58,911 bases of DNA from Bacillus sp. ISL-37 (GTDB taxonomy: Bacteria; Bacillota; Bacilli; Bacillales; Cytobacillaceae): the NCBI RefSeq assembly GCF_018613315.1, contig NZ_JAGGQL010000027.1, forward strand, positions 1 through 58,911. Reading direction: 5' to 3'. How positions within the stretch are numbered: position 1 is the stretch's first letter; each line of letters starts with the position of its first letter. Made by a program: the position numbers and the translations under genes. Below, piece by piece: positions 23,611-32,093 of this stretch. The notes below the pieces were generated by a model. The model was given only the letters and a program-made list of their open reading frames with translations, was not told the origin of the DNA and searched no databases.

Positions 23611-24921
23611 ATGAAGACATTATTATCAGCCATACAGTGGATGGCATTTATTATTGCTGGTTCAATCGTTGCTCCAATTGCGATTGCAGATTTATTCCAA
23701 TTGAATGATTTGGAGACGACAGGTCTTGTTCAGAGGACGATGTTTGTATTGGGTATTTCGGGTCTATTGCAGGCCCTGATCGGGCATCGCATGCCAATTA
23801 ACGAGGGGCCAGCCGGTCTTTGGTGGGGTGTTTTTACAATATATGCAGGGTTAAGTGCGACACTGTTTTCATCAAACATTGAAACTCTGCAGGCTTTAGA
23901 AGGAGCAATGATCATCAGCGGAATTGTATTCTTCCTGCTAAGCTTATTCAAGCTTATTGATAAACTGGCAAAGCTGTTTACACCTGTAGTGAGCGGGATT
24001 TATTTGCTCTTGCTCGTCATTCAATTAAGCGGCTCATTCCTTAATGGAATGGTGGGACTTGGTGGCGGAAGAACCGAGGTCAGTCTTCCAATCGCTTTTT
24101 TCAGCATTTTCTTGGTTGGCATTACTTTCTATCTGACACGACATCAAATTAAATGGGTCAGCCAGTATGCAATTTTAATTGGCCTGGCCGCTGGCTGGAT
24201 GGCTTTTTCTTTATTGGACCTGGGAAAAGCGTACGAAGGGTACAAAGGAGCAGCAGTTGCCATTCCGGAGGTTTTCGCTTTCGGGCAGCCCATCTTCGAT
24301 ACAGGGTTAATCGTGACTTCTATCTTTATCACATTCCTGTTAATCACCAATATGCTAGCTAGCATAAGAGTTACTGGACAAGTTTTAAAAGATATGGGAT
24401 CTGAAAATGCTGATTTCCGCTATCGGGCCAGCGGTTTTACAGCCGGTATCAATCAGCTTCTTGGAGGGATTTTCTCGGCGATTGGCTCTGTCCCCATTTC
24501 TGGTGCAGCTGGATTTATCGCAACAACTGGAATTATAAGAATTATGCCGTTTATCATAAGCTCATTGCTGATCATCGTTGCCAGCATGCTGCCGCATGTG
24601 ATGTCATTGTTCGCGTCACTGCCTGCACCTGTTGGCTATTCAGTCACATTTGTTATATTCGTTAATATGATTGGGATTGCTTTTTCGGAATTCGACCGTG
24701 AGAACGATAAAAATAGGGTTCGGATCGTTATTGGAACTTCGCTGCTGGCCGGTGTAGGAGCAATGTTTCTTCCAGGAGAAGCTTTCCGCAACGTACCGCC
24801 TGTCCTTGTATCCATCCTTAATAATGGTTTAATCCTAGGTACCTTGATTGCCGTTATCTCTGACCAATTCACATTAATGAAGAAAAGAAGTATCGAAAAA
24901 CTAGAATCTCGTAGTTTATAA
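23611..24921 (+). CDS. NCS2 family purine/xanthine or uracil permease
   Basis: A 436-residue membrane protein with about 12-14 segments, of the UraA/xanthine branch of NCS2 and so distinct from the AzgA-type permease at 6286. Typical features are LIGHRMPINEGPAGLWWG in the region of the substrate-binding half-helix and FSAIGSVPISGAAGFI for the second one. The substrate (xanthine, uric acid or uracil) cannot be fixed. TGGAG precedes the ATG weakly. No purine riboswitch or PurR box is evident in the 219-bp upstream gap. Confidence 0.85.
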   Translation: MKTLLSAIQWMAFIIAGSIVAPIAIADLFQLNDLETTGLVQRTMFVLGISGLLQALIGHRMPINEGPAGLWWGVFTIYAGLSATLFSSNIETLQALEGAMIISGIVFFLLSLFKLIDKLAKLFTPVVSGIYLLLLVIQLSGSFLNGMVGLGGGRTEVSLPIAFFSIFLVGITFYLTRHQIKWVSQYAILIGLAAGWMAFSLLDLGKAYEGYKGAAVAIPEVFAFGQPIFDTGLIVTSIFITFLLITNMLASIRVTGQVLKDMGSENADFRYRASGFTAGINQLLGGIFSAIGSVPISGAAGFIATTGIIRIMPFIISSLLIIVASMLPHVMSLFASLPAPVGYSVTFVIFVNMIGIAFSEFDRENDKNRVRIVIGTSLLAGVGAMFLPGEAFRNVPPVLVSILNNGLILGTLIAVISDQFTLMKKRSIEKLESRSL

Positions 24922-25023
24922 AACGTGTTTTCATACATTATGGGTAGGCAGTTTGGTTTGAGTCTTCATAATTGTGAGATAAAATAATATCAGGGTCATA
25001 ATAATCCATAGGAGTGAGATAAT

Positions 25024-25437
25024 ATGGCAATTAAAAATCCAGGCCGGGAAGAAATCGGCAAAATCCTTAAGAAGGCAAAAAGGATTGCCGTTGTGGGATT
25101 GAGCGACAATCCACAGCGGACTTCCTATATGGTATCGGAGGCAATGCAATCAGCGGGATATGAAATCATTCCTGTCAATCCAACTGTTGATGAGGTACTT
25201 GGAGTTAAAGCCGTTAAAACACTTAAAGAGATCGAAGGCCACGTGGATATCGTTAATGTTTTCCGCCGTTCAGAATACTTGATGGAGGTCGCGAAGGAAT
25301 TTGCGGAAATTGATGCCGAAGTCTTTTGGGCACAGCTAGGACTTGAAAATGAGGAGGCCTACAATTTCCTTAAAGAAAAAGGCTATACCGTAATCATGGA
25401 CAGATGCATCAAGGTGGAACACGCTTTAACAAAATAA
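25024..25437 (+). CDS. yneT: CoA-binding protein YneT
   Basis: A 137-residue CoA-binding (Rossmann-type) domain protein. Visible motifs are IAVVGLSDNPQRTSYMV (nucleotide-binding loop), VNPTVDEVLG and a C-terminal VIMDRCIKVEH with a conserved Cys. It matches YneT, which lies near plsY and parE in B. subtilis. Its biochemical role is unknown; relatives bind CoA and may sense acyl-CoA. GGAGTGAG precedes the ATG. It is a single-gene unit ending at a terminator. Confidence 0.92.
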   Translation: MAIKNPGREEIGKILKKAKRIAVVGLSDNPQRTSYMVSEAMQSAGYEIIPVNPTVDEVLGVKAVKTLKEIEGHVDIVNVFRRSEYLMEVAKEFAEIDAEVFWAQLGLENEEAYNFLKEKGYTVIMDRCIKVEHALTK

Positions 25438-25446
25438 TGTTTGCGC

Positions 25447-25479
25447 GCGTGAGGACTTATGTTCTCACGCTTCTCTTTT
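25447..25479 (+). terminator. Terminator of yneT
   Basis: GCGTGAG (25447-25453) pairs with CTCACGC (25464-25470), followed by TTCTCTTTTG. Confidence 0.8.
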
Positions 25480-25540
25480 GTTTCCGCAAATAATCAGCCA
25501 TAATGATAGGTATCCAAGTTGGTAAGGCAGGGATTTTAAC

Positions 25541-26653
25541 ATGGAATTATTAGACAAACAGCTAGCTCAAGAAATTGTAGACAGGACGATGGGGATCATC
25601 GGCAAAAATATCAATATAATGGATAACCAGGGGGTAATTATTGGATCAGGCGACAAAAAGCGCATTGATGATATCCATGATGGTGCAGTCATTGTGATCA
25701 AACAAGGGACTGGTTTTGAAATTACCGAAAATGAGGCTAAAAGGCTCCATGGTGTAAAGCCAGGCATCAATCTGCCCATTTATCTTTATGGAAAGATCAT
25801 GGGCGTTATAGGAATTACTGGTTCCCCTGATGAAATTAGAAACTTCGGAGAACTTGTACGCATGGCTGCTGAGCTTAGCCTTCAGCAGGCGGTATTGATG
25901 AATGAAATACAATGGGATCAGAGGCTTAAAGAGGAGCTTATCAGCCAAATTATTCATTGGGAAGGCAAACATGACCCGCTTTTCCTTGAAAGGGCAATGC
26001 GTCTGGGAATTGATCTTGAACTGGCCCGGGCGGCTATTGTCATCATGACTTCGGACCGTAAGAGAACATTTACATATATAAAAAGCCGACTGCAAAAAGA
26101 AGACTTGTTACTGATGCAGCATGAAAGGATTGTTATTTTAAAAGGGGTTCCTGAGGCCGACTTTGACCATTATCTTAAAAAGATAACAGAAGGATGGCTT
26201 AACGGTTTGAGAAAGAATGCCAATATCTTCGTGAAAATTGGAGCTGGTCATTACCATGAAGGATTGTCAGGATTCACAAAGTCCTACCGGCAGGCGGTTC
26301 ACACACTGAATTCCGGGCTGAAACTGAATCCCCAAAATGACATTTTCATGTACGAAGATTATTATCTTCCAGTATTTCTGTTGAATGCGTCAAAAACTGG
26401 CCTGACGGAAGATTTACCGCCGTTCCATAAATTTTTAAAAGAGAAGGATGTAAAAGGAGAGCTCACTGAATCGTTAAAAGCGGTAATCGAAACAAATGGC
26501 GACATGAACAAAGCAGCGCAAAAGCTTTTTGTTCACCGCAATACCCTCCGGTACCGTCTTGATAAGATTACAGAAATAACAGGGAAGGATCCACGCAAAA
26601 CGACTGACCTGCTTCACCTTTATTTAGCATTTCTAAATAATGAACTAGAATGA
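25541..26653 (+). CDS. cdaR: CdaR-type sugar diacid/glycerate regulator
   Basis: A 370-residue transcription factor with an N-terminal diacid-recognition domain (about 1-135; MELLDKQLAQEIVDRTM, GVKPGINLPIYL), a middle GGDEF-like region and a C-terminal PucR-type helix-turn-helix (LFVHRNTLRYRLDKI, about 340-355). CdaR activates glucarate, galactarate and glycerate uptake genes in response to the diacid or glycerate. The two genes downstream (GntP transporter, glycerate kinase) are exactly that type of target, so this forms a self-contained regulator-transporter-kinase module. Confidence 0.9.
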   Translation: MELLDKQLAQEIVDRTMGIIGKNINIMDNQGVIIGSGDKKRIDDIHDGAVIVIKQGTGFEITENEAKRLHGVKPGINLPIYLYGKIMGVIGITGSPDEIRNFGELVRMAAELSLQQAVLMNEIQWDQRLKEELISQIIHWEGKHDPLFLERAMRLGIDLELARAAIVIMTSDRKRTFTYIKSRLQKEDLLLMQHERIVILKGVPEADFDHYLKKITEGWLNGLRKNANIFVKIGAGHYHEGLSGFTKSYRQAVHTLNSGLKLNPQNDIFMYEDYYLPVFLLNASKTGLTEDLPPFHKFLKEKDVKGELTESLKAVIETNGDMNKAAQKLFVHRNTLRYRLDKITEITGKDPRKTTDLLHLYLAFLNNELE

Positions 26654-26725
26654 ATTGTGCAAATGCACAAAAGATCTGTTGTATTACAGGTCTTTTTTTG
26701 ATGGTTTGACTAATGTAAATAGATA

Positions 26726-26739
26726 AGACAGCGCTTACA
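26726..26739 (+). promoter_or_regulatory. Candidate cre site upstream of gntP
   Basis: AGACAGCGCTTACA matches 11 of 14 positions of the ideal CcpA site TGAAAGCGCTTTCA. It lies 35 bp before the gntP-like start, fitting catabolite repression of glycerate/diacid use. Confidence 0.45.
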
Positions 26740-26774
26740 ATGGAGTTACAAAATGATTTATAGGAGGCATCATG

Positions 26775-28043
26775 ATGGATATTCAAGTAAGCGCTTTCGG
26801 CGCAATCGTTGCACTTATTGTAGCTATTTTCCTTATTTTAAAGAAAGTTTCACCAGCATATGGAATGATCGCTGGAGCCTTGATCGGAGGACTTGTAGGC
26901 GGAGTGGATGTTACGAATACTGTTGCCTTGATGATGGAAGGTGCAAAAGGAATTATACCCGCAGTTTTAAGAATCCTGGCTGCTGGTGTACTTGCTGGTG
27001 TCTTGATTGAATCGGGTGCTGCTGCAGTAATCGCAGAAACAATTGTTAAAAAGGTCGGCGAGACGCGAGCACTGCTTGCACTTGCGATCGCAACAATGAT
27101 CCTTACTACTGTTGGGGTATTTGTTGATGTTGCTGTTATCACTGTTGCACCGATTGCACTTGCAATCGCAAATAGAGCTGGTATTTCCAAAACAGCTATC
27201 CTGCTTGCGATGATCGGTGGCGGTAAAGCGGGCAATATCATGTCACCGAACCCGAATGCTATAGCTGCAGCAGATGCATTCCAAATTCCATTGACTTCTG
27301 TCATGGCTGCCGGAATCATCCCCGCTATTTTCGGATTGACTGTCACTTATATTTTAGCTAAGAAGCTTGTTAATAAAGGCTCTAACGTTACGGCTCAGGA
27401 AAGTGAAACAACAGTTCAAGGGAAACTTCCATTAATAGTCCCAGCGATTGTCGCGCCATTAGTGACAATCATCCTGCTTGCACTTCGACCTTTATTTGAT
27501 ATAAACATCGACCCAATGATCGCCCTTCCAGCAGGTGGTATTGCAGGTGCGCTTGCCATGGGACGAATCAGACATATCAATGACTATGCAGTGGCGGGTC
27601 TCGGTAAAATGTCAGGTGTAGCTATTATGCTCCTTGGTACAGGTACACTTGCGGGTATCATCGCTAATTCAGGATTAAAGGATGTCCTGATCAACAGCCT
27701 GGATGCATTGGGTCTTCCAGCATTCGTCCTTGCACCTGTATCCGGTATTTTCATGTCGGCTGCTACTGCTTCGACAACAGCAGGAACAGCAGTTGCTTCC
27801 CAGGTATTTGGATCAACAATCCTGGAAATGGGTGTCTCTGCTTTAGCCGGTGCTGCGATGGTTCACGCTGGTGCAACTGTACTTGACCACCTTCCACACG
27901 GAAGCTTCTTCCACGCTACGGGAGGAAGTGTCAACATGGAAATCAAAGAACGTTTGAAATTAATTCCTTACGAAACAGCTGTCGGTTTGACACTAGCAAT
28001 CGTATCGACACTAATCTTTGGCATCTTCAAGTTTTTCGGATAA
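26775..28043 (+). CDS. GntP family permease (gluconate/glycerate type)
   Basis: A 422-residue membrane protein with about 12 segments, of the GntP family of proton-coupled sugar-acid symporters. Visible are the glycine-rich GMIAGALIGGLVGGVD, GGGKAGNIMSPNPNAIAAAD and the late ATASTTAGTAVAS. The second ATG (26775) is favoured because GGAGG is 7 nt upstream; the ATG 3 nt earlier is also possible. With CdaR before it and a glycerate kinase after it, D-glycerate is the most likely substrate. A candidate cre site lies upstream. Confidence 0.9.
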   Translation: MDIQVSAFGAIVALIVAIFLILKKVSPAYGMIAGALIGGLVGGVDVTNTVALMMEGAKGIIPAVLRILAAGVLAGVLIESGAAAVIAETIVKKVGETRALLALAIATMILTTVGVFVDVAVITVAPIALAIANRAGISKTAILLAMIGGGKAGNIMSPNPNAIAAADAFQIPLTSVMAAGIIPAIFGLTVTYILAKKLVNKGSNVTAQESETTVQGKLPLIVPAIVAPLVTIILLALRPLFDINIDPMIALPAGGIAGALAMGRIRHINDYAVAGLGKMSGVAIMLLGTGTLAGIIANSGLKDVLINSLDALGLPAFVLAPVSGIFMSAATASTTAGTAVASQVFGSTILEMGVSALAGAAMVHAGATVLDHLPHGSFFHATGGSVNMEIKERLKLIPYETAVGLTLAIVSTLIFGIFKFFG

Positions 28044-28051
28044 ATAAAAGG

Positions 28052-28087
28052 GGTCTGGATTTTGTTTAAAGTCCGGACCTTTCATTT
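28052..28087 (+). terminator. Hairpin between gntP and glxK
   Basis: GGTCTGGA (28052-28059) pairs with TCCGGACC (28072-28079) with one G-U, followed by TTTCATTT. It may attenuate transcription between the permease and kinase genes. Confidence 0.6.
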
Positions 28088-28132
28088 CAGTGTAATTGAT
28101 ACTCCGGTATTCAATGAGAGGAGAAAATGAGC

Positions 28133-29266
28133 ATGAAAATTGTAATAGCACCTGATTCTTTTAAAGAGAGCCTAACAGCGCTTGAGGCAGCTACAGCAAT
28201 CGAGAATGGCATGAAGAAAATACTTCCTGAGGCAAGCTTCGTAAAGGTACCTATGGCAGATGGAGGCGAAGGAACCGTTCAATCCCTCGTTGATGCAACA
28301 GGAGGAATAATTATCACTAAAACAGTAACAGGACCGCTTGGTACTCCGGTTGAAGCATTTATCGGTATTTCCGGGGATGAAAAGACTGCGGTCATAGAGA
28401 TGGCTGCCGCATCCGGACTTCATCTCGTGCCTCCTGGTGACAGAAACCCGCTGATTACTACAACTCGGGGAACAGGTGAATTGATTGCCGCGGCGCTGGA
28501 CTATGGTGTTGAACAGATCATCATCGGGATAGGCGGCAGTGCCACGAATGATGGAGGAGCTGGCATGGCAAGAGCCCTTGGCATCATGCTTCTCGATTCT
28601 GATGGAAAAGAAATTGGTGAAGGCGGTGGAGCTTTACATTCGCTTGCTGCGGTTAACATAGCTGGATTGGATAAACGGTTGAAATCGGTAAAAATTGATG
28701 TTGCATGCGATGTGGATAATCCGTTAACAGGTATGAGGGGCGCATCACATATTTTCGGACCGCAAAAAGGGGCAACTCAAGAAATGGTTGAAGTATTGGA
28801 CAACAACCTTCACCATTTTGCTGATATTATTCGTACCGATCTTGGCAAGGATATTGAACATGTTTCAGGCGCTGGCGCTGCAGGAGGACTTGGTGCTGGA
28901 TTGATGGCATTCCTGTCTGCCGAGTTAAAAAGAGGCGTTGACATTGTTCTGGAAGCAACCAAGCTTGAAACCCATTTACTAGATGCCGATTTTGTGATTA
29001 CAGGAGAGGGCAAGATTGATGGACAGACAATTTTCGGTAAAACCCCAATCGGCGTTGCCAGGACAGCGAAACGACAAAATGTTCCGGTCATCGCGATCGC
29101 GGGTAATGTAGCATCAGACAGTGAGGTAGTACACAAACATGGAATCGACGCGGTATTCAGTATAGTACCAGGTGTCATTGCTTTAGAAGATGCTTTCGAA
29201 AACGCCAGTACGTATGTTGAAAGAATTTCCGCAAACATCGCATCCGTAATCAAACTTGGCAAGTAA
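28133..29266 (+). CDS. glxK: Glycerate kinase
   Basis: A 377-residue class of glycerate kinase (GlxK/GarK, glycerate 2-kinase type) that makes phosphoglycerate. The family start MKIVIAPDSFKESLTA is intact, with PMADGGEGTVQ, GGSATNDGGAGMARALG and GEGKIDGQTIFGKTP as further conserved segments. The second ATG (28133) is chosen because AGAGGAG ends 9 nt before it and the family normally begins at this residue. It ends the cdaR-gntP-glxK module with a strong terminator. Confidence 0.94.
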   Translation: MKIVIAPDSFKESLTALEAATAIENGMKKILPEASFVKVPMADGGEGTVQSLVDATGGIIITKTVTGPLGTPVEAFIGISGDEKTAVIEMAAASGLHLVPPGDRNPLITTTRGTGELIAAALDYGVEQIIIGIGGSATNDGGAGMARALGIMLLDSDGKEIGEGGGALHSLAAVNIAGLDKRLKSVKIDVACDVDNPLTGMRGASHIFGPQKGATQEMVEVLDNNLHHFADIIRTDLGKDIEHVSGAGAAGGLGAGLMAFLSAELKRGVDIVLEATKLETHLLDADFVITGEGKIDGQTIFGKTPIGVARTAKRQNVPVIAIAGNVASDSEVVHKHGIDAVFSIVPGVIALEDAFENASTYVERISANIASVIKLGK

Positions 29267-29286
29267 TGATTTGTAAAAAAACTAAA

Positions 29287-29331
29287 CATAAAAACCGCGT
29301 GCTGGAAATCAGCATCGCGGTTTTTATGTTT
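29287..29331 (+). terminator. Terminator of glxK
   Basis: ACATAAAAACCGCG pairs with CGCGGTTTTTATGT across an inner GCTG/CAGC stem (29301-29314); the T run is part of the right arm. Confidence 0.85.
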
Positions 29332-29334
29332 AGG

Positions 29335-29489
29335 CTTGTTTTCGTAAAGATTGATGTTAAAACATAATGCCGATTTTAACGGAATATATACCCATTTTGC
29401 AGAAGAGGCGTCAACTTTACAAAGGAATTTAGGTAATTCAATCAAATTTTGTATTCAATAGAGTTTTAGAAAAGAGCTATGTTTAAAAA
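29335..29489. repeat. Dispersed repeat B, copy 2
   Basis: Same-order blocks as copy 1 at 20867-21048 (TGTTTTCGTAAAGATTG, GCCGATTTTAACG, AATATATACCCATTTTGCAG, ATTTTGTATTCAATAG, AGAAAAGAGC), same orientation, about 27 bp shorter because the inner GCTCTTTTCTCA segment is missing. It lies between the glxK terminator and helD. Confidence 0.75.
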
Positions 29490-29712
29490 GGTTAGAATTC
29501 GAATAAATATATCTAAGATATATGTAGAAAATAAAAAAGCACCTTAAAGGTGGTTTTCGGTAAAAGGTATTTGTAATAAAAATAGCTACATAGTAAAATG
29601 AAAGTTGGCAATGTTTATCTATAGTGAATGCACACATTAATTCTATTATAACAGTATCACAAATAATAGTGACAGTCAAGTAAAAGAGCATTGAGTTTGG
29701 GAGTGATTTTTC

Positions 29713-32040
29713 ATGGAAGAAAAGCAGCTTAAAGATTTAGAAATGGAACAGGAACGTGTTGATTCCATCATTGAGGAAATTGATAAAAAAGCAGCGAAAT
29801 GGAATGAAAGTTCAAGTGATGTCGGCTCAGATGCTCTTCAAATCAGAAAAACCTTTTGGGAGGATGTTACAGTCAACTTTGACGAAGCGGATGATGTAGC
29901 GGAAACCTTCACGAGTATCAAGCAACAGGCCGCACTTTTATCCGAGCGTGAACGGACACAATCCCAAATGGTCAAACAGCTTCAAACATTATCGCGCCTC
30001 AGGTTTTCACCCTATTTCGGAAGAGTCGATTTTAAAGAAGATGGTGAAGATAAGGCCGAGAAAATTTACTTAGGCATTGCGACTCTAATGGATGAACAGG
30101 AAGAAAACTTCCTAATCTATGACTGGAGAGCACCGATATCCGGTCTCTATTACGACTATTCACCCGGTCCGGCGCAATATAGGACAGAAACAGATTCTAT
30201 CGAAGGATCGATGGAGCTGAAGCGCCAGTTTGTCATAAAGGGTGGCAAAATCAAAGCAATGTTCGAAACTGGGGTTACCATTGGTGACGAAATGCTTCAG
30301 GAAGTCCTGGGCAACAATGCCGATACCCAGATGAAAACCATTGTGGCAACAATCCAGAAGGAACAGAACCAAATCATCCGCAACGACTCAAGCAGCCTTG
30401 TTGTCGTCCAGGGTGTGGCAGGAAGCGGAAAAACATCAGCTGCCATGCAGCGTGTCGCATATTTACTTTACAAGTACAGGAATATCATCACGTCGGAAAA
30501 TATCATGTTATTTTCACCCAATCCCCTCTTCAATAGCTATGTTGCTACGGTTTTGCCGGAGCTTGGAGAGGAAAATATGCAGCAGGCAACATTCCAGGAG
30601 TATCTTTCAACAAGGTTTGGCGCTGAATATGAACTAGAGGATCCTTTTGAACAAATGGAATTCCTGCTAGAAGCAGAAAAAAATGATGCTTATTTTGACA
30701 GGATTGAAAGCATACGTTTTAAGGCGGGTTTAGAGTTTAAAAAATTATTGGATCAATACGCTGAGAAATTAGCCAGGGAAACGCTTGTTTTTAAGAGCTT
30801 AGGCTTAAATAAACGGGCAATCATCTCAAAGAAAGACATAGCAGCATACTATGATTCACTTGATCACAGTATTTCAATTCCAAATAGAATTCAGCTTGTT
30901 AAGGAATGGCTGTTAAAGGAACTTAAGAAAAAAGCAAAAGCGGAAATGTCACAGGAATGGGTGGAAAAGGAGATTCAATTCCTTGAAAAGGAAGATTATC
31001 TGGAGGCATTTAAGCAAAGCCAGAAAAAACAGGGTGGAGCACATGATACGTTCCATGATTATGACCGTGAGCAACAGTGGCTTTTGGAAATGGTAGTCAA
31101 GAGGCATTTCAAGCCATTGTTCAATGCAGTAAAAAGATTGAAATTCATTAATATCAGAGCCATATACATGAATTTCTTTAAAGAAGCTCATTCCGAAATC
31201 GAAGCCATTCCTAAAAATTGGGCCGCCACATGTGAACAGTCAATCAGTAATTTGGAAAACAGATATATTGCATATGAGGACGCAACTCCTTTTCTGTACC
31301 TACAAGACTTGATTGAAGGCAGGAAATCGAATACATCCATTCGCCATGTTTTCATTGATGAAGCCCAGGACTACACTCCTTTCCAGTTTGCATATATTAA
31401 AATGCTGTTTCCATACAGCAAGATGACTTTGCTTGGCGATATAAACCAGGCGATTTACTCAGGACCAACAGGTGCCCAAACGATCCTAGCGGAGTCAGCT
31501 CTTGACTTTGGAGAAAAGGAACAATACAGGCTTACCAAGACATATCGGTCAACGAAGCAAATTGTTGAATTTACCCGCCAACTGATCGAGGGCGGAGATA
31601 TAATCGAGCCATTCAACCGTACTGGACCAAAGCCAGTAATCGTCACGAGCCGTGAAGGCAGCGACCATTTTCTGAAGACAAATGAACTTATCTCCGAGTT
31701 GCAGAGATTAGGACATAAAAACATCGCGGTTATTTGCAAAACGGCCAAAGAGAGCAAAGCGGCATTCGAGGGAGTCAAAAAGGCGCATGATGCGAGATTG
31801 ATCGAAAAAGGGACAATGACGTTTGAAAATGGTGTTAATGTTGTACCGACATACCTCGCAAAAGGTATTGAATTCGACGCGGTGATCATTTACGATTCAT
31901 CGTCCTACACAAGAACGGAAGAAAGGAAATTGTTATATACAGCATGTACAAGGGCAATGCATGAGTTATATATCCTTTCCGAGGTAGAGCTTAGTCCGCT
32001 TCTGAAAGATGTGGATGAACAATTATATAATCTGGTATGA
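29713..32040 (+). CDS. helD: HelD, RNA polymerase recycling ATPase
   Basis: A 775-residue superfamily 1 helicase-like ATPase. The N-terminal coiled coil (about 1-90) is the arm that enters the RNA polymerase secondary channel in HelD, followed by YDWRAPISGLYYDY, Walker A GVAGSGKTS (about 234-242), Walker B HVFIDEAQDYT, GDINQAIYS and YLAKGIEFDAVII. HelD removes stalled RNA polymerase from DNA using ATP. Length and motif order match the Firmicute class. The start is the ATG after GGGAGTGA. It is convergent with the subtilisin-like protease gene. Confidence 0.95.
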   Translation: MEEKQLKDLEMEQERVDSIIEEIDKKAAKWNESSSDVGSDALQIRKTFWEDVTVNFDEADDVAETFTSIKQQAALLSERERTQSQMVKQLQTLSRLRFSPYFGRVDFKEDGEDKAEKIYLGIATLMDEQEENFLIYDWRAPISGLYYDYSPGPAQYRTETDSIEGSMELKRQFVIKGGKIKAMFETGVTIGDEMLQEVLGNNADTQMKTIVATIQKEQNQIIRNDSSSLVVVQGVAGSGKTSAAMQRVAYLLYKYRNIITSENIMLFSPNPLFNSYVATVLPELGEENMQQATFQEYLSTRFGAEYELEDPFEQMEFLLEAEKNDAYFDRIESIRFKAGLEFKKLLDQYAEKLARETLVFKSLGLNKRAIISKKDIAAYYDSLDHSISIPNRIQLVKEWLLKELKKKAKAEMSQEWVEKEIQFLEKEDYLEAFKQSQKKQGGAHDTFHDYDREQQWLLEMVVKRHFKPLFNAVKRLKFINIRAIYMNFFKEAHSEIEAIPKNWAATCEQSISNLENRYIAYEDATPFLYLQDLIEGRKSNTSIRHVFIDEAQDYTPFQFAYIKMLFPYSKMTLLGDINQAIYSGPTGAQTILAESALDFGEKEQYRLTKTYRSTKQIVEFTRQLIEGGDIIEPFNRTGPKPVIVTSREGSDHFLKTNELISELQRLGHKNIAVICKTAKESKAAFEGVKKAHDARLIEKGTMTFENGVNVVPTYLAKGIEFDAVIIYDSSSYTRTEERKLLYTACTRAMHELYILSEVELSPLLKDVDEQLYNLV

Positions 32041-32044
32041 TAGC

Positions 32045-32080
32045 AACAAGCCGCCAAAATATTAATGGCGGCTTGTTTTT
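32045..32080. terminator. Bidirectional terminator helD/protease
   Basis: AACAAGCCGCCA (32045-32056) pairs perfectly with TGGCGGCTTGTT (32066-32077), followed by TTT; it serves two convergent genes. Confidence 0.9.
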
Positions 32081-32093
32081 AGGTTTTTACCAA

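Noticed and set aside
26783-27346. 187-codon frame antisense to the gntP-like gene
   Set aside because: Alanine/isoleucine-rich shadow of the membrane protein gene.
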